Below, in pieces: positions 56,666-64,000 of a stretch of DNA of 64,000 bases. Below the pieces are notes generated by a model that was given only the letters and a program-made list of their open reading frames with translations, ran no database searches and had not been told where the DNA came from. The stretch spans positions 2,170,001-2,234,000 of the forward strand of contig NZ_CP033068.1 of the NCBI RefSeq assembly GCF_003668995.1, read 5' to 3'. The position numbers were made by a program, and so were the translations under genes. Position 1 is the stretch's first letter. Every line of letters begins with the position of its first letter. This stretch comes from Flavobacterium sp. 140616W15 (GTDB lineage Bacteria > Bacteroidota > Bacteroidia > Flavobacteriales > Flavobacteriaceae).

Positions 56666-57253
56666 TTAGATTACCTGTATTTCATCAAAAATTAAAAAAT
56701 CTTTTACCTTTTCTAACTTTAGCAATTGGTTTCTCAATTTATCATTAACGATAATTTCAAACTCACCATAAAGATCCCAACCCGATAAAAAAAATCCATC
56801 AATTTCTTTTGGGATTTTAGATTTTAATAAAATTAATTTACTAAAAAAAGTAAACTGTTTTCTAATGGAATTAACATGATCAACACAATCTATGACATTG
56901 GTGAAATTCATTAATTTGTAATTGTTTTGAAACTTACCCTCTATTTGTATTGTTATAAACTCTAAACCTTTTATATCCTCAAATAATTCTTTTTTAAAGA
57001 TGGAATCTTTAATAAGCATAATGCTTTGCGTTCTATTAAAGTTGGGAGCTGTAGATTTTGTAAATTCATTCTGATCCAGCACAATCCCTTGGCTGTTTAG
57101 AGCTTGAATTTTTAGATTATTTACTACATTCTCTAAATTATGTATCAAATGAAATTTTACTTCTTCTTTTTTGTAATAAAAATATTGATTAAAAGTAAAA
57201 TACTTTTTCCATACTTTATTTTCTTCATTAATTCTTAGTTGGTAGTAATTCAT
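56666..57253 (-). CDS. Cassette c4 immunity protein, Imm11 family
   Basis: 195 residues, NYYQLRINEENKVWKKYFTF, NYKLMNFTNVIDCVDHVNS, IDGFFLSGWDLYGEFEI, FLIFDEIQV. Intact. Nearest relative of the c14 protein in its N-terminal half (both have FHLIHN/FHLIYN). Confidence 0.82.
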   Translation of the reverse strand: MNYYQLRINEENKVWKKYFTFNQYFYYKKEEVKFHLIHNLENVVNNLKIQALNSQGIVLDQNEFTKSTAPNFNRTQSIMLIKDSIFKKELFEDIKGLEFITIQIEGKFQNNYKLMNFTNVIDCVDHVNSIRKQFTFFSKLILLKSKIPKEIDGFFLSGWDLYGEFEIIVNDKLRNQLLKLEKVKDFLIFDEIQVI

Positions 57254-57254
57254 A

Positions 57255-57755
57255 TTAATAAGTTTTAGTGATAATTTTATTCATTTCACTACCTACTGTG
57301 GTACAGTCAGTTTTCATTTCAGCAAGTTTAGCTTCAAAACCAGCATCTCCTCCATTTTCACCTGCTTCGGTCAAATCTCTTAAAATGTTTTTATGAAAAT
57401 CTGTTTCATTATGCGGTCCTTTATGACCTACAACATCTACTTTATTACGAGGGTCATTTAGAACATCTTTTCGCTCTCTACCATTTTTAAATTTACCAAA
57501 TCCATGTTTTTTAAAGAGAGCTCTAAATTGATCTTTCCATGCTTTATCTTTATTAGTAGCTATGTGATGGGTCGGTGCATAAGCAGATAATCCAAAAACA
57601 TCTATCCACGCATTGGTATTATGAACATAGTTATAAAACCCGAACTCTCCAGAAGCCAAGCCAATCGGATCCTGACTTATGTACCGCCCTTCCTCAAGAT
57701 CGTAGTACCTAAAACGATTATAGGCAAGCCCTGTCTCTGCTATACTTTCAATAAA
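57255..57755 (-). CDS. Cassette c4 orphan Rhs tip, AHH nuclease toxin
   Basis: 167 codons open from TAA, complete core fragment ([20 protein letters not shown]). Toxin [55 protein letters not shown]. Intact, with its Imm11 partner one base downstream, so ready for transfer to the active locus. Confidence 0.8.
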   Translation of the reverse strand, partial: FIESIAETGLAYNRFRYYDLEEGRYISQDPIGLASGEFGFYNYVHNTNAWIDVFGLSAYAPTHHIATNKDKAWKDQFRALFKKHGFGKFKNGRERKDVLNDPRNKVDVVGHKGPHNETDFHKNILRDLTEAGENGGDAGFEAKLAEMKTDCTTVGSEMNKIITKTY

Positions 57756-57866
57756 TTACCTACTGTCTATCAAGGAGCTTGCTACTGTGTAATTTCAAAA
57801 GTAGCTTATTTTTCTTTCAAATAAAAAAGAAAACACAACAATTAGCACAATAAAAATTGACTTTTA

Positions 57867-57906
57867 TAAAACAACAAAACCCCGATTTCTCAGGGTTTTG
57901 TGTTTT
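57867..57906 (-). terminator. Terminator c3/c4
   Basis: ACAAAACCCCGATTTCTCAG followed by GGTTTTGTGT. Confidence 0.7.
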
Positions 57907-58003
57907 GATTATTTGTCGATTCTCTTTGCTAGCACGGAAACAATTTCCGCACTATCGTTACGCATATCCGAGCAATCGGGTAAGAACTCTTCGCAGAGCA
58001 GTG

Positions 58004-58456
58004 TTATTTTATCGAATCATAAACTTCTTTCAACTCTTGCGCATATTTTTTTGCATTTGGAATACGGATTGCCTTCAAATAATTTTCTAGTTCTTTTTGA
58101 CTATTTTTGAGTAAATAATATTCTATCAAATCATCAATTAAAAATGTAATTGATTTTCCTAAATTATTTATTGTTACCATCTTTTCATCGTTTGAAGGCT
58201 CTTCTCCTTTAGAAAACTCTTCTTCTTGATTGTCGATAATTAATCCCATTTTCACAAATGAATAAATTAAAGATTTTTCATCATTTTTAAGTAATTCTTC
58301 TAAATATTCTAATTTCACATCCGATATCTCCAAATTTCTTTTGGCTATTTTCAACAAAGAATCATAATAATTATCTAATATTTTTTTATTCTTTGAGACT
58401 TTTAAAATTACATTTTGATATTCTGTAGATTTAATTAATTTATCTATTTCTTCCAT
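58004..58456 (-). CDS. Cassette c3 immunity protein
   Basis: 150-residue acidic helical protein, homologous to the immunity protein of the active Rhs gene (shared LGKSITFLIDDLIEYYLLK / LGLSMTFLIYYLIELILIK and KAIRIPNAKKYAQEL / KKMRIPNAKKCAKEL). Not a named family. Partner of a toxin that is also homologous to the active one. Confidence 0.72.
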   Translation of the reverse strand: MEEIDKLIKSTEYQNVILKVSKNKKILDNYYDSLLKIAKRNLEISDVKLEYLEELLKNDEKSLIYSFVKMGLIIDNQEEEFSKGEEPSNDEKMVTINNLGKSITFLIDDLIEYYLLKNSQKELENYLKAIRIPNAKKYAQELKEVYDSIK

Positions 58457-58471
58457 ATATTTATTTTATAA

Positions 58472-58993
58472 TTATCCACCAAAACTTCCTACATCTTGTA
58501 CTACATCTATCAAATCACTTCCAGTATGTCTATATTCATCTACAGCCTCATGTTCCCAAGGATTAACTTTTTGTAAATTAGAAGACTTGTTAGACCCTCC
58601 TTTGTGTTGTGCCTTTTTGTGATGTAATTCCATAGATGCTTTTTTAGTTTCAAAATCACCCGTCTTTCTATTACGTACAATAACTTCCATTTGAGGTGCT
58701 TTTCCACTTTTCATACGGTCTAAGTTATGGTCAGAATAATTTTTTTTATTCTTTTTAGCTTCCTTTTTCCAATAAGCTTCTCTTGCATCTTTCCAAGCTT
58801 TCTTTTGGGCATAGGTTTTAGCAAGACCAAAAACATCTATCCATGCATTCGTATCTTCAACATAGTTATAAAATCCAAATTCACCAGATAATAATCCTAA
58901 TGGATCTTGAGATATGTACCGCCCTTCCTCAGGATCATAATACCTAAAACGATTATAAGCAAGTTCTATTTCACTGTCATAACTTTCAATAAA
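58472..58993 (-). CDS. Cassette c3 orphan Rhs tip, HNH-like toxin (relative of the active one)
   Basis: 174 codons open from TAA. The core fragment starts [16 protein letters not shown] as in the active gene. Toxin: AWKDAREAYWKKEAKKNKKN, DRMKSGKAPQMEVIVRN, ASMELHHKKAQHKGGSNKSS, NPWEHEAVDEYRHTG. The ELHHKK..H.GG signature marks an HNH/EndoVII-like nuclease. The active tip has the same order with ELEHTHLKQRGG. Confidence 0.77.
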   Translation of the reverse strand, partial: FIESYDSEIELAYNRFRYYDPEEGRYISQDPLGLLSGEFGFYNYVEDTNAWIDVFGLAKTYAQKKAWKDAREAYWKKEAKKNKKNYSDHNLDRMKSGKAPQMEVIVRNRKTGDFETKKASMELHHKKAQHKGGSNKSSNLQKVNPWEHEAVDEYRHTGSDLIDVVQDVGSFGG

Positions 58994-59051
58994 TTACCAG
59001 AACTTGGTATTATACAATTTCAAAAGTAGCTTATTTTTCTTTCCATAAAAA

Positions 59052-59089
59052 TGCCCCCAGATAGTGTCTAACTTTTTGGGGGCAGTTCA
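59052..59089. repeat. IS-end-like hairpin, copy 2
   Basis: TGCCCCC/GGGGGCA around AGATAGTGTCTAACTTTTT, then GTTCA. Partner of 35990-36028; takes the place of a terminator between c2 and c3. Confidence 0.5.
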
Positions 59090-59152
59090 GTTTTTTTGTT
59101 ATACTCTAATTATGTATACTACTAATATTTATAGTAGCTAAGATAAGTTGAA

Positions 59153-59497
59153 TTATTTTTTACTCTCGTAGTCTTTCAATAATTTATCATAATATTTCTC
59201 TAGCATTTTAATATTATTTATTCTGTCAACTTTTCCGTCATCATTACTTGTATAAGTTAGCCATTTGTACATTAATTTTTCAAAAATTTTCAAGCCTACT
59301 TCAGTTAAATCACTTTCATTTAATAATTTGTCTTTATCAAAATTACCTAATTCATCAACTAAATTTTCTTTTAACAATCTATTTAAGAAAGCAAATTTGT
59401 ACAAATTTTTAAAAATCAAGAATAAATTATCCTTGTCTTTTTGTTTTGAGTAACTTTTTTCTACATCTGAGTATCTTAACATAAATTTTGCTTCCAT
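59153..59497 (-). CDS. Cassette c2 immunity protein
   Basis: 114 residues, helical, homologous to c11 (LTEVGLKIFEKLMYKWLTYT, same 20-residue C-terminus). Ten bases after the REase-like toxin. Confidence 0.72.
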   Translation of the reverse strand: MEAKFMLRYSDVEKSYSKQKDKDNLFLIFKNLYKFAFLNRLLKENLVDELGNFDKDKLLNESDLTEVGLKIFEKLMYKWLTYTSNDDGKVDRINNIKMLEKYYDKLLKDYESKK

Positions 59498-59507
59498 ATT
59501 CTATTTT

Positions 59508-60035
59508 TTATTTTAATCTAATTATATCTGTTCTTACTTTTGACACATCGACAAGATTACCATTGGCATCCTTAATATTAGTTCCTCCATTATTTCTAAT
59601 AATATTTTCTTTTGTCATTTGGGGCACTTTATTAGCTGTCTTACTTGTTACCTCATAAGATTTTATTGCTTTTCCATTATTATCAGTGACTATAAAGTCT
59701 ACTCTTCGTCCAGTTCCTCCACTAGTAACTTTATTCCCATTACCATCCAAAAGCATTCTTTCGCTTAAGACATTATTTTCTCCATGAATACTCTGCAAAA
59801 TTCTTTTAAATGTATCTTCTCGTCTACCACCTTCTCTCTTATTGGTTTTCTTTTTTGAAGTCATAACAAAACCTTTCCCATAAGTTTTTGTTAAACCAAA
59901 GACATCTAATTCATTGTTACAATCATCAACATAATTATAAAACCCAAACTCACCACTTAAAAGTCCTATCGGATCCTGACTGATGTACCGTCCTTCCTCA
60001 GGATCATAGTACCTAAAACGATTATAGGCAAGGCC
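59508..60035 (-). CDS. Cassette c2 orphan Rhs tip, REase-like toxin
   Basis: 176 codons open from TAG. Core fragment (YVDDCNNELDVFGL), then MTSKKKTNKREGGRREDTFK, LLDGNGNKVTSGGTGRRVDF, IVTDNNGKAIKSYEVTSKTA and a tail to DIIRLK. The RRVDFIV (Asp) and SYEVTSK (Glu-x-x-x-Lys) pattern fits a PD-(D/E)xK nuclease fold. Intact counterpart of c11. An internal ATG at 59864 could give the bare toxin if transcribed. Confidence 0.75.
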   Translation of the reverse strand, partial: GLAYNRFRYYDPEEGRYISQDPIGLLSGEFGFYNYVDDCNNELDVFGLTKTYGKGFVMTSKKKTNKREGGRREDTFKRILQSIHGENNVLSERMLLDGNGNKVTSGGTGRRVDFIVTDNNGKAIKSYEVTSKTANKVPQMTKENIIRNNGGTNIKDANGNLVDVSKVRTDIIRLK

Positions 60036-60164
60036 CTATTTCACTATCATAACTTTAAATAAATTACTAGAACTTACTTTTGTACAACTTCAAAAGTAGC
60101 TTATTTTTCTTTCAAATAAAAAAGAAAACACAACAGTTAGCACAATAAAAATTGACTTTTATAT

Positions 60165-60204
60165 AAAACAACAAAACCCCGATTGCTCAGGGTTTTGTTG
60201 TTTT
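60165..60204 (-). terminator. Terminator c1/c2
   Basis: AAAACAACAAAACCC / GGGTTTTGTTGTTTT with a short loop. Confidence 0.85.
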
Positions 60205-60248
60205 AATTATTTGTCGATTCTCTTGCGGGCGCGGAAACAATTTCCGCG

Positions 60249-60851
60249 CTATTGTTGTTTACCACTAACAATATCATTTAAAGTTAATTTCAATTTATCA
60301 ATATCACCTCCATCGGGATAGAAAATGTATAAATTACTATTTTCTTCTCTTTTATCAATAAATAAAATATCTCCATTTTCTTCACCAATTGATAATGCAT
60401 TTTCTAATAAGGATATTTCTTTTTCCTTAAATTCCACACCAACTTCCAACATGGATTTTAAATATCCCTGTAATTGAAAAATAGTTACAAATTTATTTTT
60501 ATCAATAAAAACTTCTTTAAATAACTCTTCTAAAGAGTAAAGATTAAAATCATTCCTTTTTTTAGAAATACAAATAGTATTTTTTTTTGTGTTTATTCTA
60601 AAAGTATAATAATCCTTTGGTAATAAATCTTTATCAATTTCAACTTCCATACCATCCTTACTTTGAGTCAATAAATTACTATTATTGTGTATTTCTGTAA
60701 GCCTATTCCAAGAAGTTTGCTGATTACAGTGAGGACAAACAAATAATATAGAACTCCATTTGTTTTTTTTAGCAACTTCTATTCTTAATATTCCTTCTTC
60801 AAAAATTTCAAAAAAACTGTTACATTTATTACATTCAATTATATATTTCAT
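60249..60851 (-). CDS. Cassette c1 immunity protein (zinc ribbon + SUKH-like)
   Basis: 200 residues. Cys-pair ribbon CNKC...CPHC (~res 8-42), then LLPKDYYTFRIN, NFVTIFQLQGYLKS-type segments (KFVTIFQLQGYLKSMLEVGV) and GDILFIDKREENSNLYIFYP. Same plan as c10; the last ~60 residues are the most conserved. Follows an HNH toxin by 14 bases. Confidence 0.73.
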   Translation of the reverse strand: MKYIIECNKCNSFFEIFEEGILRIEVAKKNKWSSILFVCPHCNQQTSWNRLTEIHNNSNLLTQSKDGMEVEIDKDLLPKDYYTFRINTKKNTICISKKRNDFNLYSLEELFKEVFIDKNKFVTIFQLQGYLKSMLEVGVEFKEKEISLLENALSIGEENGDILFIDKREENSNLYIFYPDGGDIDKLKLTLNDIVSGKQQ

Positions 60852-60865
60852 AATCTAAATTAATT

Positions 60866-61351
60866 TTATAAATAATAAGGAGATACATCACCTTCATAAT
60901 AATGAAGTTCCTTGAAGTACTTTTTGTGATCTGCTTTTTCCATTAAATCTAAATTATTAAAATTATTATCTCCTCCTCTAAACAATGGCTTTTTATGATG
61001 TACTTCATAATCTTTAGGTACATTACCTAACTTTATTTCTTTTATCTGTGTTTCCGAAAATCCTCTGTCTCTTAAAGATTTTTCATCCTTTCCTAATCTT
61101 TTTAAGAATTTTTTTCGTCCTCTACTATTAAAGTTTTTTCTCATCTGCTTTAGACTAGCTTTGCTTCGAGTAGCATACTTACTTCTAGCTAGTCCATATA
61201 AATCTAATTCATTATTACTATCTTCTACATAAGCATAAAAATTATAAACTTCACTTAATAGTCCAATTGGATCCTGACTTATGTACCGCCCTTCCTCTGG
61301 ATCATAGTACCTAAAACGATTATAGGCAAGTCCTATTTCACTGTCATAACT
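60866..61351 (-). CDS. Cassette c1 orphan Rhs tip, HNH toxin
   Basis: 162 codons open from TAA. Core fragment variant ([21 protein letters not shown]), then [40 protein letters not shown] and [19 protein letters not shown]-type nuclease with HHK..L..GG..NL..L. Intact; the nearest silent cassette to the active gene. Confidence 0.77.
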   Translation of the reverse strand, partial: SYDSEIGLAYNRFRYYDPEEGRYISQDPIGLLSEVYNFYAYVEDSNNELDLYGLARSKYATRSKASLKQMRKNFNSRGRKKFLKRLGKDEKSLRDRGFSETQIKEIKLGNVPKDYEVHHKKPLFRGGDNNFNNLDLMEKADHKKYFKELHYYEGDVSPYYL

Positions 61352-61458
61352 TTAACTAAATTATTAGAACTTACTTTTGTTTAACTTCAAAAATAGCTTA
61401 TTTTTCTTTCAAATAAAAAAAAACAAGCAGTTAACACAATAAAAATTGACTTTTATAT

Positions 61459-61500
61459 AAAACCATAAAACCCGCTAAAAATAGCGGGTTTTGTCGTTTT
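61459..61500 (-). terminator. Terminator between the active pair and c1
   Basis: AAAACCCGCTAA/TAGCGGGTTTT stem right after the active immunity gene. Confidence 0.85.
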
Positions 61501-61557
61501 AAATTACTTTGCGTGCACAAGCTAGAAACTTGCGCAAGAGAGAGAGAAACATCAGGA

Positions 61558-62007
61558 TTACTTTTCATATATAGATTTGTAAATATCCTCTAACTCTTTT
61601 GCACATTTTTTAGCATTAGGAATACGCATTTTTTTTAAATATTTCTCTAATGAATCATCCCCTTTTTTTATAAGAATTAATTCGATTAAATAATATATCA
61701 AGAATGTCATTGAAAGTCCTAATTCTTCTACAACTTCATCTTCATCACCATCATCTGAAATCCAATCATCATCTTCATCTTTTTCATCTGTACTATTTAA
61801 AGTTGTTAATTTTTTCACAGAAAAAGAAATTACTTCATCAATATTTTTAACTAAAAAGTCCAACAGTTTTTCTTCGCTTTGATCTGCCTTCTTGATAGCT
61901 TCCTTTGCATACTGTATTGAAGACATATAATTATTTGTATCAATTTTTTTATTTGATTTCTCTGCTATTTCAAATATTACTTTTATATAAATCTTATTTT
62001 CTATCAT
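61558..62007 (-). CDS. Immunity protein of the active Rhs toxin
   Basis: 149-residue acidic helical protein with a very acidic insert (DEKDEDDDWISDDGDEDEVV) and KKMRIPNAKKCAKELEDIYK at the end. Homologous to the c3 immunity protein. Thirteen bases after the Rhs stop, so co-transcribed with the toxin it should neutralise. Family not named. Confidence 0.75.
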   Translation of the reverse strand: MIENKIYIKVIFEIAEKSNKKIDTNNYMSSIQYAKEAIKKADQSEEKLLDFLVKNIDEVISFSVKKLTTLNSTDEKDEDDDWISDDGDEDEVVEELGLSMTFLIYYLIELILIKKGDDSLEKYLKKMRIPNAKKCAKELEDIYKSIYEK

Positions 62008-62020
62008 AATTTAAATATTT

Positions 62021-64000
62021 TTATTTAGGATTTAGGCCTTCTAAAATTTTTATCAATTTTGTCCCAACATGTCGATATTTATCCATTGAAGCATGTCCCC
62101 AAGGATTTGCTTCTGTCAAATTCCAAGATTCATGAGCTTTTAATGAGCCTCCTCTTTGTTTTAAATGAGTATGTTCAAGTTCCATAGACACATATTTAGT
62201 ACTTCTGTTTCCTAATTTATCCTCTACAATAACTTTAATCTGTGGAGAATTGCCTTCTCTAATTCGTTGTTTATTTCTTTCAGAAAACCTACCAGGAATT
62301 GCTTCTAATTCGTCTGACCAGTATTTTTTCCTTGCTTTAGTCCATGCGGCTTTATAAGCATTACTTGCAAGTCCTAATTCATCAATCCACGCATTCGTAT
62401 CATGAACATAATTATAAAACCCAAACTCCCCGCTTAAAAGGCCTATCGGATCCTGACTTATGTAGCGTCCTTCCTCAGGGTCATAGTACCTAAAACGATT
62501 ATAGGCAAGTTCTATTTCACTATCATAACTTTGTCCCTGATACAAAAATTGGCAAAAGTTTTCAAAGCCAGTTTCTTTTAGAACTTTACCGTTACTGTTT
62601 AAAGAACGCTCCCAAATAAGTTTTCCATCATCAGCATACGCTTCTATTGGCGTACCTAAATGATCATTTATTATACTATACTGTTTATCATTCTTTATTT
62701 TGGCTATTGGAGAAAAACTGTCTTCTTCAAATACCCATGTTATAATATTGTCTGAGAGTACGTCTTTAGTCGTAAATGTTTTCCATTCGTGCAAAGGCAC
62801 ATTACCATCCCAAGCAAAGTTAGTAAATGTTTTTTTATAATGTTTGTATATTCTTCTGCCCAAGGCGTCGTATGCAAAGTTTACATAGTCACCATCGGGG
62901 CGTTGTACCCTTTTAAGCATTCCTGTGGCATTCCATTCATAAAACCAATGCTCTTCTTTAAAAGAAAAAATACTTCCTGTTTTTTTATATTTTTCTATTA
63001 AGTTACCAAGATGGTCATATTTGTAATGCCAACTGCCTTTTTTTTCTAATTTCCCATCTCGGGTATACGTTCTATCCTTTTTTTCGGGTGTTTCGTATAG
63101 GTTTCCTTTGCCGTCCGGATATCTGTTTTGGATACTTCCATCGGCATATTTTGCTTCTGTTAAGTGCCCGTTTTTGTTATATGCAAAATTAGTTACACCT
63201 GTGGTAGAGTCTATTATTTGTCTTAATTGGTTGTTTATTCCCCATTGGTATTTTCGGCTTTTAACACGTTTACTGGCATGTCCTACAAGTTGTTCCGTTG
63301 GTCGTCCTAGCGCATCTCGGTTGGTAGTTTGTTGTATGTTACCTGGTAGTAAACGTTGTATTTCTAGTCCCATTTGGTCATAACCAAAAGTGCTTTGCCA
63401 GTCTTCTTGGGTTTTCATTTTGCTTAACTGCCCCAACTCATTATACTCCAGATCCAGGTTAGCTCCTAGATTACTTTTCAAATTGGTACGTTGTCCTACT
63501 GCATTATACGTATTGGTTATAATGGTACCATTTTGTGTTTCTTGGGTAATATTACCTAAGGTGTCGTAGGCAAAGGTTACCTCACTAGCTGGGTTTATAG
63601 CACTGATGAGTAAGCCTGCTGGATTATAGTCAAACAGGTGTTCTATGCCATCTGTGTAGGTAATTTTTTGTATGTTGCCTAATCTGTTATACTCATAATT
63701 CGTTTTGGCATTTTGAGCTAGAGTACTTTCGTGGTTTTCTATTTCTTTTTGCAGAACATTACCCGCAAGGTCATGTTTATACAGACGCACTACATTGTCA
63801 AACGGACTTTCTTCGACTACATTACCTACGCTGTCACGCTTAAAAGTGTAGGGCTGGTGGTCGTTTTCTATTCGTATCAACTGTTCTTCTTTATTGTAAA
63901 AAAAGAGAGTCTTTTTTTGGTTTTGATACCTACCTGTCATTTTCCACATCCCTTTGTAAGTGTAGCTTACCTCAGTCTGAGCATCATTGTATTGCAACAG
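62021..64000 (-). CDS. Rhs polymorphic toxin, C-terminal part (active locus)
   Basis: At least 658 residues, continuing past the right edge, so the start is not in the window. YD/RHS repeats run from the edge to ~62560 (YDPAGL-type YNPAGLLISA, FAYDTLGNITQETQNG, FGYDQMGLEIQRLLPG), forming the shell that encloses the toxin. The core ends [45 protein letters not shown] (about 62370). The ~115-residue tip is an HNH-like nuclease (SMELEHTHLKQRGGSLKAH, NPWGHASMDKYRHVG). Rhs toxins are delivered into competitors, in Bacteroidota often by T6SS; no delivery gene is in view. Confidence 0.92.
   Translation of the reverse strand: MLQYNDAQTEVSYTYKGMWKMTGRYQNQKKTLFFYNKEEQLIRIENDHQPYTFKRDSVGNVVEESPFDNVVRLYKHDLAGNVLQKEIENHESTLAQNAKTNYEYNRLGNIQKITYTDGIEHLFDYNPAGLLISAINPASEVTFAYDTLGNITQETQNGTIITNTYNAVGQRTNLKSNLGANLDLEYNELGQLSKMKTQEDWQSTFGYDQMGLEIQRLLPGNIQQTTNRDALGRPTEQLVGHASKRVKSRKYQWGINNQLRQIIDSTTGVTNFAYNKNGHLTEAKYADGSIQNRYPDGKGNLYETPEKKDRTYTRDGKLEKKGSWHYKYDHLGNLIEKYKKTGSIFSFKEEHWFYEWNATGMLKRVQRPDGDYVNFAYDALGRRIYKHYKKTFTNFAWDGNVPLHEWKTFTTKDVLSDNIITWVFEEDSFSPIAKIKNDKQYSIINDHLGTPIEAYADDGKLIWERSLNSNGKVLKETGFENFCQFLYQGQSYDSEIELAYNRFRYYDPEEGRYISQDPIGLLSGEFGFYNYVHDTNAWIDELGLASNAYKAAWTKARKKYWSDELEAIPGRFSERNKQRIREGNSPQIKVIVEDKLGNRSTKYVSMELEHTHLKQRGGSLKAHESWNLTEANPWGHASMDKYRHVGTKLIKILEGLNPK

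Larger units (their letters stand above)
30225..62020 (-). other. Array of 26 silent Rhs toxin/immunity cassettes
   Basis: Repeating minus-strand unit of about 0.7-1.3 kb. Each begins with a conserved leader (hairpin AAAAATA-GCT-TATTTTT, then a run ending TAATTTATTGAAAG with an in-frame stop). Then come the last ~50 codons of the Rhs core ([29 protein letters not shown]), a variable toxin, an immunity gene and, in most, a terminator stem built on ACAAAACCCGCTAAATTAGC. Core fragments lack start codons. The full-length Rhs gene lies upstream at 62021, so toxins would be made only after recombination, while immunity genes may be expressed in place. Confidence 0.85.

Noticed and set aside
57857..58110. 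Two overlapping plus-strand frames over the c3/c4 border
   Set aside because: They span the terminator and the 3' end of the c3 immunity gene on the other strand.
30225..62020. Regularly spaced repeats that could suggest a CRISPR array
   Set aside because: Units are 0.7-1.3 kb with coding content; repeats are terminators and Rhs core fragments, not 25-40 bp repeats with short spacers, and no cas gene is present.

Overview
The window reads as a chromosomal piece of a Bacteroidota bacterium, most likely Flavobacterium or a close relative. The DNA is very A+T-rich. Many genes have the Bacteroidota -7 promoter box TAnnTTTG 20-70 bases before the start, and there is a type IX secretion cargo protein, a PorP/SprF remnant and flavobacterial-style lipoproteins.

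Left part (1-30.2 kb): mostly ordinary single genes and small operons. In order: the 5' end of a B12-dependent ribonucleotide reductase; a CAP-domain lipoprotein; a PfkB sugar kinase; an MFS exporter divergent from an AraC regulator; a second AraC regulator with a short-chain dehydrogenase; a DoxX/HxlR divergent pair; a sterol-desaturase-like membrane enzyme; a glutamate dehydrogenase behind a Cys-rich leader peptide and terminator; a 2OG-Fe(II) oxygenase; a MoxR-ATPase/VWA pair; a small YchJ operon; a J-domain/KTSC protein; and a TlpA-like thioredoxin lipoprotein interrupted by one in-frame TGA. A tRNA-Tyr follows. Just after it, a perfect 41-bp direct repeat brackets 3.8 kb holding a decayed Asp-box gene and a G+C-richer T9SS cargo gene, which looks acquired. 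Next come an MG2-like exported protein, a PorP/SprF fragment, a membrane protein and a PAS protein.

Right part (30.2-64 kb): one structure on the minus strand. A full-length Rhs polymorphic-toxin gene enters from the right edge and ends at 62021, followed by its immunity gene. Downstream lie 26 silent cassettes, numbered here c1 (nearest the Rhs gene) to c26 (farthest). Each has the last ~50 codons of the Rhs core without a start codon and, in nearly all, behind a stop codon; then a toxin domain, an immunity gene, and usually a terminator hairpin. Toxin types include HNH, AHH, REase-like and deaminase-like domains and several I do not recognise. Immunity types include Imm11, SUKH/SMI1, ankyrin, LRR and zinc-ribbon proteins. 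The cassettes share ~150 bp with the active Rhs tip, so recombination could swap the tip.

Decay rises with distance from the Rhs gene: one broken toxin among c1-c10, about half among c11-c18, and six of eight among c19-c26. Immunity genes survive better than toxins, and in c26 and c24 the toxin body is deleted while the immunity gene is intact. The array therefore looks like an ordered record of past toxins that still supplies immunity. The boundaries also carry pieces of an XRE regulator gene, IS-end-like scars and duplicated segments that show how cassettes were copied.
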